This document shows, piece after piece, positions 1 through 8,495 of a stretch of 64,000 nucleotides of DNA. The first letter of the stretch is position 1; each line of letters starts with the position of its first letter. The translations under genes were made by a program, and so were the position numbers. Source of the stretch: Thermoanaerobaculia bacterium (GTDB taxonomy: Bacteria; Acidobacteriota; Thermoanaerobaculia; Multivoradales; JAIOJS01). The stretch spans positions 1-64,000 of the forward strand of contig JAUIDB010000024.1 in the NCBI GenBank assembly GCA_030429235.1, in the 5' to 3' direction. The notes under the pieces were generated by a model. That model was not told the DNA's origin, did not search any database, and saw nothing but the letters and a program-made list of their open reading frames with translations.

Positions 1-110
1 CTGCCGCTGGCCGCCAAGCCCGCCACCCGCAGACGGTCCGGATGCTCCCGGACCACTCGGAGGGTACTCTCGCCGATGGAACCCGTCGAACCGAGAACGA
101 CCAGTTGCAT
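1..110 (-). CDS. dxr: 1-deoxy-D-xylulose 5-phosphate reductoisomerase, N-terminal fragment (cut by window edge)
   Basis: Only the first 36 codons lie in the window; the gene continues past base 1. The visible N-terminus [20 protein letters not shown] carries the GSTGSIG NADPH-binding loop typical of Dxr, which converts DXP to MEP in the non-mevalonate isoprenoid pathway in the cytosol. The ATG is 11 bases after the cdsA stop, so it is the last visible gene of a truA-cdsA-dxr run. The cdsA-dxr order is the common bacterial one. The family call rests on the short N-terminus and on synteny, and catalytic residues cannot be checked. Confidence 0.88.
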   Translation of the reverse strand, partial: MQLVVLGSTGSIGESTLRVVREHPDRLRVAGLAASG

Positions 111-121
111 CGAGGCCTGAC

Positions 122-946
122 TCACTCGGCGAGGCCCGGCCAGCGGATCAGCCAGAGGCCAGCGAAGAAGACCGGCGCGGCGATGAGCAGAGCATCGAGG
201 CGATCGAGCAATCCGCCGTGACCAGGTAACAGATTTCCCGAGTCCTTGATGTGGACGGAGCGCTTGAACAGCGACTCGAGGAGGTCACCCAGTTGGGCCG
301 AAACCGCCGTGATCGCCGCCACGAGCAGCAGGGCCACATCGACCGTTCCGAGAAAGAAGTAGCTCCATACCACGGTCGACAGCATCGCCATCCCGAAGCT
401 GGCGATCGCCCCTTCCCAGCTCTTGTTGGGACTGATTCGGGGCGCCATCTTGTGGCGCCCGATCGCCGAACCGACGTAGTAGGCCGCGCTGTCGCCGAGC
501 CAGACGATCGCCAGAAGCAGGAAGATCAGCCAGGGATCGATCTGCTGTAGGACTGCAATCGCGGCCGCCGGAAACGAGAAGTAGAACACCCCGAAGGCCA
601 GGAAACCGAGGGCCACGGGGGCTTCCTCCAGCTCCAAGCCCGACCACAGCAGCAGGACACAGAAGCCGATGGTCATGAGCAAACCCAGACCGATCACCAG
701 CGAGCGCGGGTCCCCTCCTCCCGACGGCGCCAGTACCCGATAGAGCCCTACCGCGGTGGCCGGCACGATCACCGGCAGGAGCCACAGAGGTCCCGTCGGA
801 GCCTTCACCTCCACCAGGCGGGTCAACTCGACGGCGCAACCGAGGACCGCCAGCAGGATCAGCACGAGAAACGGTACCTCGGGGAGCCAGAAGAGCGCGG
901 CGATCACGATCGGCGCGCCGACGGCGGCGGTCATCAGCCGCTTCAC
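122..946 (-). CDS. cdsA: Phosphatidate cytidylyltransferase (CDP-diglyceride synthase)
   Basis: Integral membrane enzyme making CDP-diacylglycerol from phosphatidate and CTP, the precursor of all phospholipid head groups. 274 residues with about eight hydrophobic segments. The C-terminal third holds SPNKSWEGA and then the family signature S-L-F-K-R-x4-K-D-S-G, followed by [11 protein letters not shown] chose the GTG at 946 because GGAG lies six bases upstream. A TTG at 958 would add four residues but has no ribosome binding site. It lies about 100 bases downstream of truA and directly before dxr. The usual upstream neighbour uppS is not here. The family assignment is secure from the signature. 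Confidence 0.95.
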   Translation of the reverse strand: MKRLMTAAVGAPIVIAALFWLPEVPFLVLILLAVLGCAVELTRLVEVKAPTGPLWLLPVIVPATAVGLYRVLAPSGGGDPRSLVIGLGLLMTIGFCVLLLWSGLELEEAPVALGFLAFGVFYFSFPAAAIAVLQQIDPWLIFLLLAIVWLGDSAAYYVGSAIGRHKMAPRISPNKSWEGAIASFGMAMLSTVVWSYFFLGTVDVALLLVAAITAVSAQLGDLLESLFKRSVHIKDSGNLLPGHGGLLDRLDALLIAAPVFFAGLWLIRWPGLAE

Positions 947-1048
947 GTCGGACTCCAACCGACCACTGGCTGGCTCGGAATCACTCGGGCGCAGATCTCC
1001 CCGGCTGGGTCCATAGTGAGAGTCGCTCGCATGGGTGGCGAGAAGGTA

Positions 1049-1834
1049 TCACACCTCGAGGAAGCAACTCGTCGGATAGGAGACCTGGTGGAGGGTCAGA
1101 CCTCGCGCCGGCGCGTTGGCTCCGGCGTCCCCTCGCTCTCCTCCGAGCAGGAGTCGCTCGAGGTCCGCAATCGTACGACGTCCCTCCCCGATGTCGAGCA
1201 GGGTCCCCACGATCGCTCGCACCATGCCCCGCAGGAAACCCTCTCCGTGCACCGACAGCGTCCAGCGGGTCTCCTCTTCGACCGACCAGCCAGCCGCGAA
1301 CAGCCGACGGTGAGGATCCCGATGGCTACCTCCGGTCTTGGCGAACGCCGAGAAGTCATGGCGTCCTACGAGCCGCCTCGTAGCTTGCTCTATCCGAGCA
1401 AAGTCCAAGTCCGGCCGCACCCGCACCGTGTGCCACGACTCCAGGGGAGAGAGCACCTCCGTGGCCCGCAGGGAGTAGCGATACTCCTTCGATTCTGCAT
1501 CCCGTCGGGCGTTGAAACCGGGCACTGCTCTGCGCACGGCCATCACTCGGATGTCGTGGGGCAGGAAGCGATTCGTCCCGTGCACCAACGCCGCCAGGGG
1601 CCGAGACTCTGGTAGGGACAGCGAGACGACCTGCGCTCGCGCGTGCACCCCCCGGTCGGTGCGACCGGACCCGACGGTCCGGACTGCCTGCCCCAACAGT
1701 TCGGCCAGGGCCTCCTCGAGCACTTGCTGCACGGCCAGAGCGTTCTCCTGCCGCTGCCACCCGGCGTAGGCTCCACCGCGGTAGGCAAGAGTGAGGGCAT
1801 AGGTCGCCGACGTGGACGCCTTTAGTTCAGACAC
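1049..1834 (-). CDS. truA: tRNA pseudouridine(38-40) synthase TruA
   Basis: Converts uridines 38-40 of the anticodon stem-loop to pseudouridine in many tRNAs. 261 residues, the usual TruA length. Near the N-terminus are YRGGAYAGWQRQ and the catalytic motif GSGRTDRGVHA, in which the Asp of RTD is the nucleophile; HDFSAFAKTGG and RGMVRAIVGTLL follow in the C-terminal half. The frame stays open well upstream, but the start is set by tandem GTG codons at 1837 and 1834 preceded by AAGGAG. The second GTG has the better six-base spacing. Its 5' end overlaps the 3' end of the GT87-like gene by 13 bases, so the two are probably translationally coupled. Confidence 0.95.
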   Translation of the reverse strand: MSELKASTSATYALTLAYRGGAYAGWQRQENALAVQQVLEEALAELLGQAVRTVGSGRTDRGVHARAQVVSLSLPESRPLAALVHGTNRFLPHDIRVMAVRRAVPGFNARRDAESKEYRYSLRATEVLSPLESWHTVRVRPDLDFARIEQATRRLVGRHDFSAFAKTGGSHRDPHRRLFAAGWSVEEETRWTLSVHGEGFLRGMVRAIVGTLLDIGEGRRTIADLERLLLGGERGDAGANAPARGLTLHQVSYPTSCFLEV

Positions 1835-3252
1835 CACGAGCTCCTTCCCCGCCGGACTTCCCACCCCACCAACCCCGCGGCGGGTAACCAGATCGCGGCG
1901 TAGACCCAGGGCCAGAGTTCGACCGCAGCAAACTGGGGCCAATAGGACAGGAGAGCGGCGCCCGCCACCCACAACCAACCACGATGCTTTGCCAAGGCTG
2001 CCCACGGGAGCACCCAGAGAAGATACCAGGGATAGAGGGTCGCCACACAGAGCAGGAGGCCCCCGAACAGGGCTCCGGTGGCCTCCAACACGTCGCGGCG
2101 CCGCAGGCTCCGCCACACCACGATCCCAGCCAATCCCGCCAGCAGCCCTTTCGCTAGGAACTGAGCGTAGATCCAGGGGTAGAACCGGTTCCAGAGAGCA
2201 TGCCGACCGCTGATTCGTTTGATCGCATCGAGCCCGCCAGCGACCGCTTCGGGAACTGCGGCGGCGTCGAGGCCTCTCCACAGCGGTTCGTAGAGCGGAC
2301 CGTTGAACTCCCAGGATACGGCGTAGGCCGTCAGTCCCGGCGGAACTCCCGGCGCGAACACGGGGGCCAGAGCCAGGCCCGTGACCGCCGCCGCCACCGC
2401 CAGGTAGAGCGCCGGGCGGGAACTGGTCCGGGCCCAGAGAGGCCACGCGACGATCGGCACCAACTTGGCGAGACAAGCAGCCGACGCCGCGACGGCCGAG
2501 GCCTTCACGCGCGGGGTTGGCACCACCAGCCAGTACACCGCGAGCAGGCACGCGGCGACGCCCAGGATGTCGATGTGGCCCATTCCGCTGACCTCGAACA
2601 GGACCAGCGGATGCAGGATGTACCAGAGGGTTCGGGTTCGGGACAATCCCCTGGCGTCGGCCAGCCGTAGGAGCAACCAACAGGCCAGGAGATCGATCCC
2701 CATCAGCAGCACCTTCCACCACCACAGCGACCCCGGCAACCGGGCCACTACACTCTGCGCCGTGAGGGCGAGAGGTGGATACACCGTGGGCACGGCCCGA
2801 TGATGCAGACGCTCCCAGAGATCTCCGCCCTCGAGCTCCCGCAGTCCCCTGAGCTGCGGGTCGTCGGGCGGGATACGGTAGGGATCGAACCCGGCCGCCG
2901 CGACCCGGCCGTCCCACAGATAGCGCCACACGTCCTGCGAGAGATCAGGCGCCAGAGGTACCATCAGCAACCGCCCGAGCAGCGCCAGACCCAGAATCAG
3001 GCGGTACGACCGGATCCGCGAACCCCACCGAATCGACACCGCCAGCCCCAGCCAGGAAAGCCCAAGCAGTCCCACCGTCACCAGCGGCCGGTGCGACAGA
3101 TCGGAGTACAGATGCAGCCCCGCGAGAGCCCCCAACCAGAACACCAGCCCGAGGACCAGAATCGACGATTCTCCCCAGGGCCGGGGGGAGGCTGCTGGTG
3201 AATCCTCTCGTCGCGGCGTGGTCCGCTCTGGCTCCGTCGACCGCCCTTCCAT
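1822..3252 (-). CDS. GT87-like membrane glycosyltransferase (polyprenyl-phosphate-mannose type)
   Basis: A 476-residue polytopic protein with about ten hydrophobic segments. After the first helices comes a periplasmic-loop motif, DLSQDVWRYLWDGRV followed by GFDPYR, which resembles the D-x-x-R-Y-x-W-D-G and N/D-P-Y motif of GT-C/GT87 enzymes that use lipid-linked sugars. Donor and acceptor cannot be told from sequence. The start is uncertain: ATG 3252 has no Shine-Dalgarno but has TAGGCT six bases upstream, a leaderless-type signal. This start makes the first 55 bases overlap head-to-head with the divergent GT2 gene. The neighbouring GT2 gene suggests a shared role in envelope polysaccharide or lipid glycosylation, which is inference. 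Confidence 0.8.
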   Translation of the reverse strand: MEGRSTEPERTTPRREDSPAASPRPWGESSILVLGLVFWLGALAGLHLYSDLSHRPLVTVGLLGLSWLGLAVSIRWGSRIRSYRLILGLALLGRLLMVPLAPDLSQDVWRYLWDGRVAAAGFDPYRIPPDDPQLRGLRELEGGDLWERLHHRAVPTVYPPLALTAQSVVARLPGSLWWWKVLLMGIDLLACWLLLRLADARGLSRTRTLWYILHPLVLFEVSGMGHIDILGVAACLLAVYWLVVPTPRVKASAVAASAACLAKLVPIVAWPLWARTSSRPALYLAVAAAVTGLALAPVFAPGVPPGLTAYAVSWEFNGPLYEPLWRGLDAAAVPEAVAGGLDAIKRISGRHALWNRFYPWIYAQFLAKGLLAGLAGIVVWRSLRRRDVLEATGALFGGLLLCVATLYPWYLLWVLPWAALAKHRGWLWVAGAALLSYWPQFAAVELWPWVYAAIWLPAAGLVGWEVRRGRSSWCLN

Positions 3253-4754
3253 GGCTGGAGCCTAGCGTCCTCGCCCTCTACTACGCGACCCTCGGGGTTC
3301 TGGCCCTGTTCGGTAGCCACCGCTTCTTCTTGCTGTGGGCCTGGTGGCGCAGTGAGCGCGAAGGGCAGCGCTCCCATCCCGTGCTCCCCGAGGATCCCGT
3401 CACCTGGCCACGCGTCACGGTGCAGCTACCGCTCTACAACGAACGATTCGTCGCCGAGCGTTTGATCGCCGCCGTCGCCGCTCTCGACTATCCAGCCAAT
3501 CGGTTGGAGATCCAGGTCCTGGACGACTCGACCGACGATACCCGCGAGATCGTCCGGCGAGCGATCGAATGCCACGCGACCGAACAGCGCCCCATTGCAC
3601 ACCTGCACCGCCGTGACCGCCAGGGGTACAAGGCCGGAGCGCTGGCGGCGGGGATGAACACCGCGACCGGAGAACTGCTCTGCGTCTTCGATGCCGATTT
3701 CGTGCCTCGACCTGACTTCTTGCGCCGCCTGGTGCCACACTTCGAGGATCCGGAGGTCGGCATGGTTCAGGCTCGATGGGAGCACCTCAACCGCGAAGAC
3801 TCGCTCCTGACTCGGGTCCAGGCGATTCTGCTCGACGGCCACTTCGCGATCGAGCACGCAGCCCGCCACGCCGGCGGCTGCTTCTTCAACTTCAACGGCA
3901 CTGGCGGCATCTGGCGGCGCCGAGCCATCGAAGACGCGGGCGGCTGGACCGCCGATACGCTCACCGAAGACCTCGACCTGTCGTACCGCGCCCAACTCGC
4001 CGGCTGGCGCTTCGTCTACCGCGCCGACGTCACCGTTCCGGCCGAGCTTCCACGCGATGTCCCCGCCTTCAAGAGCCAACAGTTCCGTTGGGCGAGGGGC
4101 TCGATCCAAACCGGTCGCAAGCTGCTACCGAGGATCCTCCGCGCCGATCTTCCCGGCTCGATCCGTCGGGAGGCCTTCATCCACCTCACCAACAACCTCA
4201 GCTACCCGCTGATGATCCTGCTCGCCGCCCTGGTCTTTCCGGCGATGGCTTTCCGGCGCGGCAGCGAAGCGTGGAAGCTCTTGGCCATCGACGCTCCGCT
4301 GTTTCTCGCCGCAAGTGTTTCGGTACTGCTCTTCTACCTCGCCAGCCAGGCCGCCGTGGGGCGGTCGTGGCCCCGAGCGATCCGTTATCTCCCCGCCGTC
4401 ATGGCCACCGGCATCGGGCTCGCCGTAAGCAATACCCTGGCCGTGCTCGGAGGACTGTGGCGCAACGGCGGCGTCTTCCACCGCACTCCGAAGACCGGTG
4501 ATCGGGCCGGCGCCACGGGATCCGTCTACCGCCTGCCGCGGCAGTTCTCATGGTGGATCGAGGGTGCCCTGGCGACCTACTTTCTCGCCGGCACCACACT
4601 CGCGATCAAGGTAGGTATGTGGCTTTCGGTTCCGTTTCTCTACCTGTTCCTGCAGGGCTTCACCTACCTCTTCGTTCTGCCGCTGCTGAACCCCGATCCG
4701 ATCGATGGGACGAGCGATCGGGCACCTCTTCCGGCCGAAGAGGCGGTGGGCTGA
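3198..4754 (+). CDS. Cellulose-synthase-like family 2 glycosyltransferase, membrane-bound
   Basis: 518 residues with one or two N-terminal membrane helices, a cytoplasmic GT-A domain, and about five C-terminal helices. The GT2 landmarks are in order: VQLPLYNE, LDDSTDD (UDP binding), GYKAGAL, CVFDADF (metal-binding DxD), LTEDLDL (catalytic TED) and FKSQQFRWARG (QxxRW). It should transfer sugar from a nucleotide donor, forming beta-linked chains or glycolipids; the product is unknown. The start is GTG 3198 with GGGGGGAGG seven bases upstream, a strong ribosome binding site. It diverges from, and slightly overlaps, the GT87-like gene, and its stop lies 13 bases from the convergent MBL gene. No PilZ domain or bcsB partner is adjacent. 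Confidence 0.9.
   Translation: MNPLVAAWSALAPSTALPWLEPSVLALYYATLGVLALFGSHRFFLLWAWWRSEREGQRSHPVLPEDPVTWPRVTVQLPLYNERFVAERLIAAVAALDYPANRLEIQVLDDSTDDTREIVRRAIECHATEQRPIAHLHRRDRQGYKAGALAAGMNTATGELLCVFDADFVPRPDFLRRLVPHFEDPEVGMVQARWEHLNREDSLLTRVQAILLDGHFAIEHAARHAGGCFFNFNGTGGIWRRRAIEDAGGWTADTLTEDLDLSYRAQLAGWRFVYRADVTVPAELPRDVPAFKSQQFRWARGSIQTGRKLLPRILRADLPGSIRREAFIHLTNNLSYPLMILLAALVFPAMAFRRGSEAWKLLAIDAPLFLAASVSVLLFYLASQAAVGRSWPRAIRYLPAVMATGIGLAVSNTLAVLGGLWRNGGVFHRTPKTGDRAGATGSVYRLPRQFSWWIEGALATYFLAGTTLAIKVGMWLSVPFLYLFLQGFTYLFVLPLLNPDPIDGTSDRAPLPAEEAVG
3259..3264 (-). promoter_or_regulatory. Candidate leaderless -10 element before the GT87-like gene
   Basis: On the minus strand TAGGCT ends six bases before ATG 3252, and no Shine-Dalgarno is visible. 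It lies inside the divergent GT2 coding region. There is no good -35 at the expected distance. This is the weakest of the seven leaderless candidates. Confidence 0.3.
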
Positions 4755-4767
4755 GGCGGTCCGCCGT

Positions 4768-5982
4768 TCAGGGCTCGACGCGCGGGGCCCGGTACCGCGA
4801 TTCCGCGGTGACGTAGGTCGCTGCCGTCACCAGACCTTTGGGGTCGATCTCGAACGTCACGTACCGTTCGGGGTCGAGACTGCCTCGGATCCGGAAGCGG
4901 TCTCGCGCCACCGGCAGCAGTTCGTAGAAGCCGCTCTCCCACTGCCTGGCCACGATCCGCCCCCCTTCGAGGGTGAGTCGAAGATCGATGCCATCCTCGT
5001 AGCGGTACTGTCCCAGGTAGGCCTCGATCGAGGGCCCTCGGAGCGGCACCAGATCGACGAAGTCGGTCGCCAGGGTCCGACTGAGAAACCTCTCGAACGA
5101 GGTATCCGAGATCGGCCGTTCGGCATGACGCAGGTTGAACTCCGCCCGCAGGGTCTGCAGTTCGGCGTCGCGGAGCATCGCCTCCTCCGTGGTCCCGACC
5201 TCGACCAGGGCGCGAACTCGCTCATGCCAACGGATGCAACGCTTTCGGTAGTCGAGCAGATCCGCACGATGGGCCGGTCGGCCGTGCCCCGGCACGATCA
5301 CCGTCTCTTCGTCCGCCAGGTCCAGAGCTAGCTCCAGGACCGCCAGCTGTCCCTGGTGTCCCCCCGAGTAGAAGGTCGGATGCCAGACGTTGGTGTAGGT
5401 ATCCCCGAGCAGGATCACATTGTTGCGCTCGAGGTGGATCAACGCATCGTCCGGAGAGTGGGATCGCTGGGCGATCAGGGTGATCGTCTCGCCGTAGAGC
5501 TCGACCTCGAGTCGCTGGGTGAAGGTCTCGATCGGATAGGCCCTGGGACTCCGGTAGCGGACGTTCTCCTGCGCCACGATGGTCGCGCCGAGGGCCACCA
5601 GTCGCTCGTTGCCTCCCGAGTGGTCGGAGTCCCCGTGGGTGTTGAAGACATGGGTGATCGGACCCGCCGTGATCTCCCGCACGGTGCGGAGTAGGCGCTC
5701 ATGGCTCTCGTCCTTCATGGCATCGAAAAGAACCACGCCCTCGGCTCCCACCAGGACCCCGACGTTGGCCCCCGCGCCGTTGCCCCCCTCGATGAGCTGG
5801 AAACTCGCCGTCAGCGGCCGAACCGGGAACGGAGGATCCGCGCCCTCCGTCTGTGTCCACGTCGGAGCCAGGAGAAGGAGAGTTCCGAGCCCCCACCCGA
5901 GGGCTCCGGCCCGCTGGAGGCGCTGTCGCTCTCGGAGTTGCGACGCGATGCGTTCGGCAGATAGAGACGTCCGTGGGATCAT
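4768..5982 (-). CDS. Secreted metallo-beta-lactamase-fold hydrolase
   Basis: 404 residues. A basic N-terminus and a hydrophobic stretch (about residues 25-41) look like a signal peptide or anchor. The MBL fold is clear: VVLFDAM, then HGDSDHSGGN (HxDxDH zinc motif), HSPDDA and VPGHGRPAH as further metal ligands. About 140 C-terminal residues form a separate region of unknown role. Substrate is unknown; similar secreted MBL proteins include lactamases and lactonases, so no activity is assigned. ATG 5982 has GGAG four bases upstream. It follows uvrD by 46 bases on the same strand and may be the last gene of the mglB-to-uvrD run. Its stop converges with the GT2 gene. Confidence 0.85.
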   Translation of the reverse strand: MIPRTSLSAERIASQLRERQRLQRAGALGWGLGTLLLLAPTWTQTEGADPPFPVRPLTASFQLIEGGNGAGANVGVLVGAEGVVLFDAMKDESHERLLRTVREITAGPITHVFNTHGDSDHSGGNERLVALGATIVAQENVRYRSPRAYPIETFTQRLEVELYGETITLIAQRSHSPDDALIHLERNNVILLGDTYTNVWHPTFYSGGHQGQLAVLELALDLADEETVIVPGHGRPAHRADLLDYRKRCIRWHERVRALVEVGTTEEAMLRDAELQTLRAEFNLRHAERPISDTSFERFLSRTLATDFVDLVPLRGPSIEAYLGQYRYEDGIDLRLTLEGGRIVARQWESGFYELLPVARDRFRIRGSLDPERYVTFEIDPKGLVTAATYVTAESRYRAPRVEP

Positions 5983-6028
5983 CCGACTCCTACGTCGGAG
6001 GCTCCCCTCGAGTTGCAGGCACCGTGCC

Positions 6029-8485
6029 TCAGATGCGTTCGAGCTTGGCGTACTTCGCCACCAGCATGCGCTTGCCCCAGCGCTCGAACAGCACCGAAAT
6101 CCGACTCTGCTCGCCGCTGCCGATCACCTCGAGAACGACGCCCTGGCCGAGCGTCGGATGCTCGACGTGGACTCCCTGCTGCAGTGCGCCCCGACCCCCG
6201 CCGCCGGTTGGTGAAGGAGGCTTCGCCGCCGCGCTCGGCCGCGATCCACCGGGCGGACGGGGGTAGTCGGCGGCGGAGCCGCTGGCAGGGCCCGGCGCCC
6301 CACTGGCCGCTCCCGGCTGTCGGAAAAACCGGTAGACCTCGCGGGACCGCTCGTCCATCAGACGACTCTGACTGACCTCGATGTCGAGGTACTTCTCGGG
6401 TACCTCGGCCAGGAAGGGAGACTCGATCTGATCCTGATAGCGCCCGGCGATGCGGCGGCGGCGGCAGCACGTCAAGGCCAGGTGCTGCATGGCTCGCGTC
6501 ATCCCGACGTAGAGAAGGCGCCGCTCCTCTTCGAGGTCGGCTCGACTGCCCTGGGAATTGAAGTGCGGCAGGATCCCCTCCTCGAGCCCGGCCACCACGA
6601 CTACCGGGAACTCCAGTCCCTTGGCGCTGTGCATGGTCATCAGGGAGACCCCGCCATCTTCCTTCATGGCGTCGAGATCGGTGGTCAGCGAAACGTGGTC
6701 GAGAAAGTCGGTGAGACACTCGAAGGGGGTCAAGTCTGGCCTTCCTTCGGCGAACTCCTGCGCCGCGGAGCGGAACTCCTCGACGTTCTCCAGACGGGAC
6801 TGGGCCTCGACATCGCCCTTCTTGATCAGTGCATCAGCGTACCCAGACTCCTCGATCAGACGCCCCAGGAGCGTCGGTAGGTCGAGGTGTTCGGCCTCGT
6901 CCATGAGGGTGACCATGAAGTCTCGGAAGCGGCGCAGCGCCTTCGATCCTCGGGGGGGGATGCTGTCGAGAACCTGGTTCTGCAGCAGGGCGTCCCAGAC
7001 CGTCACTCCCATGCTGTCGGCCTGCTCGTCGAGCAGTGCCAACGTGCCCCCCCCGATGCCGCGGGGAGGATTGTTGATGACTCGCGACAGCGAGTAGTTG
7101 TCGCGGGGGTTGCGCAGAACGCGGAGGTAGGCGACGAGGTCCTTGATCTCCGCTCGGTCGTAGAAACGAACGCCGCCGACCAGCCGATAGGGAACCCCAG
7201 ATCGCAACAACTCCTCTTCGAGAGCCCGGGTCTGGGCGTGGGTCCGCACCAGCACTGCCATCTCCTGAAGGTCGAAGTCGTGGCGCCACTCCTTGAGCTG
7301 CTGCACGATCCAGCGCGCCTCGTCTCCCTCGTCGGAGCCCTTGAAGACCTTGATCGGCTCGCCCTTGGATTCGTCGGTCCAGAGCCGCTTGCCCCGGCGC
7401 GACTCGTTGTTCTCGACCATCGCCCCCGAGGCGTCGAGGATGGTCTGGGTCGACCGGTAGTTCTGCTCGAGCTTGCGGACGACCGCCCCCGGGAAGTGCC
7501 GCTCGAAATCGAGGATGTTGTCGAGCTCGGCCCCGCGCCAGCGGTAGATCCCCTGGTCTTCGTCCCCCACCGCGGTGAGATTGGGCCGCTCGCCGGTAGC
7601 CTGGCCGCTGAGCAACTTGACCAGTTCGAGCTGAGCGTGGTTGGTGTCCTGGAACTCGTCGACCAACAGGTAACGCACTCGCCTTCGGTACCCGGCCAGC
7701 ACGTCCTCTTCCTGGCGCAGCAGCCGAACCGCGAAGTAGAGCATGTCGTCGAAGTCGACCGCTCCCGCCTCCCTCAGGAGTCCCTGGTAGCGCCGGTAGA
7801 CCCGGGCCACCCGACGTCCGTAGAAATCCGACACCTGGTTCTCGTAGTCGCTCGGCGAGAGCAGGAGGTTCTTGGCGCCGCCGATCGACGACAGCACGGT
7901 GCGGGGGGCGAAGGTGCTCTCGGCCAGCTCTTCGAGGGCCAAGGCCTTCTTGACCAGCTGGAGTTGATCCTTGGTATCGAAGATGGCGAAGTCTTTGTGG
8001 AGATTGACGCGCTCTCCGAACCGCCGCAAGAGCACGAGAGCCCAGCGGTGGAAGGTCCCGACGAAACCGCGACTCGAGGAGTACCCTGACAGGTGCTCTA
8101 CTCTCTCCCGCATCTCGCCGGCCGCCTTGTTGGTGAAGGTCACCGCGGTGATGGCCGAAGGATCGACTCCCTGGTCCCGAATCAGCCACGCGATGCGGTA
8201 GGTGATGACTCGCGTCTTGCCCGAGCCCGCTCCAGCGAGGACGAGCTGCGGCCCCTCTCCGTGACGCACCGCCGCCAGCTGTGCGGCGTTGAGCGTGGTC
8301 TCCCAGTCGATCGCAGGACTCGCCCGGCCCTCGACCGGAGGAGGTTGGACGACCGGTGGCGCCTCGGTTCTGACCGGACCGGCCGAGGCTTCTCGGTCGG
8401 CCTGGGGTTCGGGTCCATCGGCCGGGCCGCCTTGCCCTCCGGAGTCGGCCTTGTCGGCCTCGAACGTGAAAGAGAACTGCCCCAT
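6029..8485 (-). CDS. UvrD/PcrA-type superfamily 1 DNA helicase
   Basis: ATP-dependent 3'-5' DNA helicase of repair and replication restart. 818 residues: a 60-residue Pro/Gly-rich N-terminal extension, then the SF1 motifs: LNAAQLAAV (Q motif), AGAGSGKT (about 84-91), TFTNKAAGEMRER, LLVDEFQDTN, VGDEDQGIYRWRGA, LEQNYRST, LMTMHSAKGLEFPVV, and VGMTRAMQHL. The last 50 residues (HPTLGQGVVLEV...) resemble the PcrA/UvrD C-terminal Tudor-like domain that binds RNA polymerase. The extension is longer than in standard PcrA. The start is ten bases after the glmS stop, in an operon with cell-wall precursor genes. UvrD and PcrA cannot be separated confidently. Confidence 0.95.
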   Translation of the reverse strand: MGQFSFTFEADKADSGGQGGPADGPEPQADREASAGPVRTEAPPVVQPPPVEGRASPAIDWETTLNAAQLAAVRHGEGPQLVLAGAGSGKTRVITYRIAWLIRDQGVDPSAITAVTFTNKAAGEMRERVEHLSGYSSSRGFVGTFHRWALVLLRRFGERVNLHKDFAIFDTKDQLQLVKKALALEELAESTFAPRTVLSSIGGAKNLLLSPSDYENQVSDFYGRRVARVYRRYQGLLREAGAVDFDDMLYFAVRLLRQEEDVLAGYRRRVRYLLVDEFQDTNHAQLELVKLLSGQATGERPNLTAVGDEDQGIYRWRGAELDNILDFERHFPGAVVRKLEQNYRSTQTILDASGAMVENNESRRGKRLWTDESKGEPIKVFKGSDEGDEARWIVQQLKEWRHDFDLQEMAVLVRTHAQTRALEEELLRSGVPYRLVGGVRFYDRAEIKDLVAYLRVLRNPRDNYSLSRVINNPPRGIGGGTLALLDEQADSMGVTVWDALLQNQVLDSIPPRGSKALRRFRDFMVTLMDEAEHLDLPTLLGRLIEESGYADALIKKGDVEAQSRLENVEEFRSAAQEFAEGRPDLTPFECLTDFLDHVSLTTDLDAMKEDGGVSLMTMHSAKGLEFPVVVVAGLEEGILPHFNSQGSRADLEEERRLLYVGMTRAMQHLALTCCRRRRIAGRYQDQIESPFLAEVPEKYLDIEVSQSRLMDERSREVYRFFRQPGAASGAPGPASGSAADYPRPPGGSRPSAAAKPPSPTGGGGRGALQQGVHVEHPTLGQGVVLEVIGSGEQSRISVLFERWGKRMLVAKYAKLERI

Positions 8486-8495
8486 CGACCGCCGA

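Noticed and set aside
1049-2929. 626-codon frame running through truA and most of the GT87-like gene
   Set aside because: Only the part from GTG 1834 is TruA. Upstream it is an out-of-frame shadow of the GT87-like gene, with no homology and an excess of Arg/Gly/Pro.
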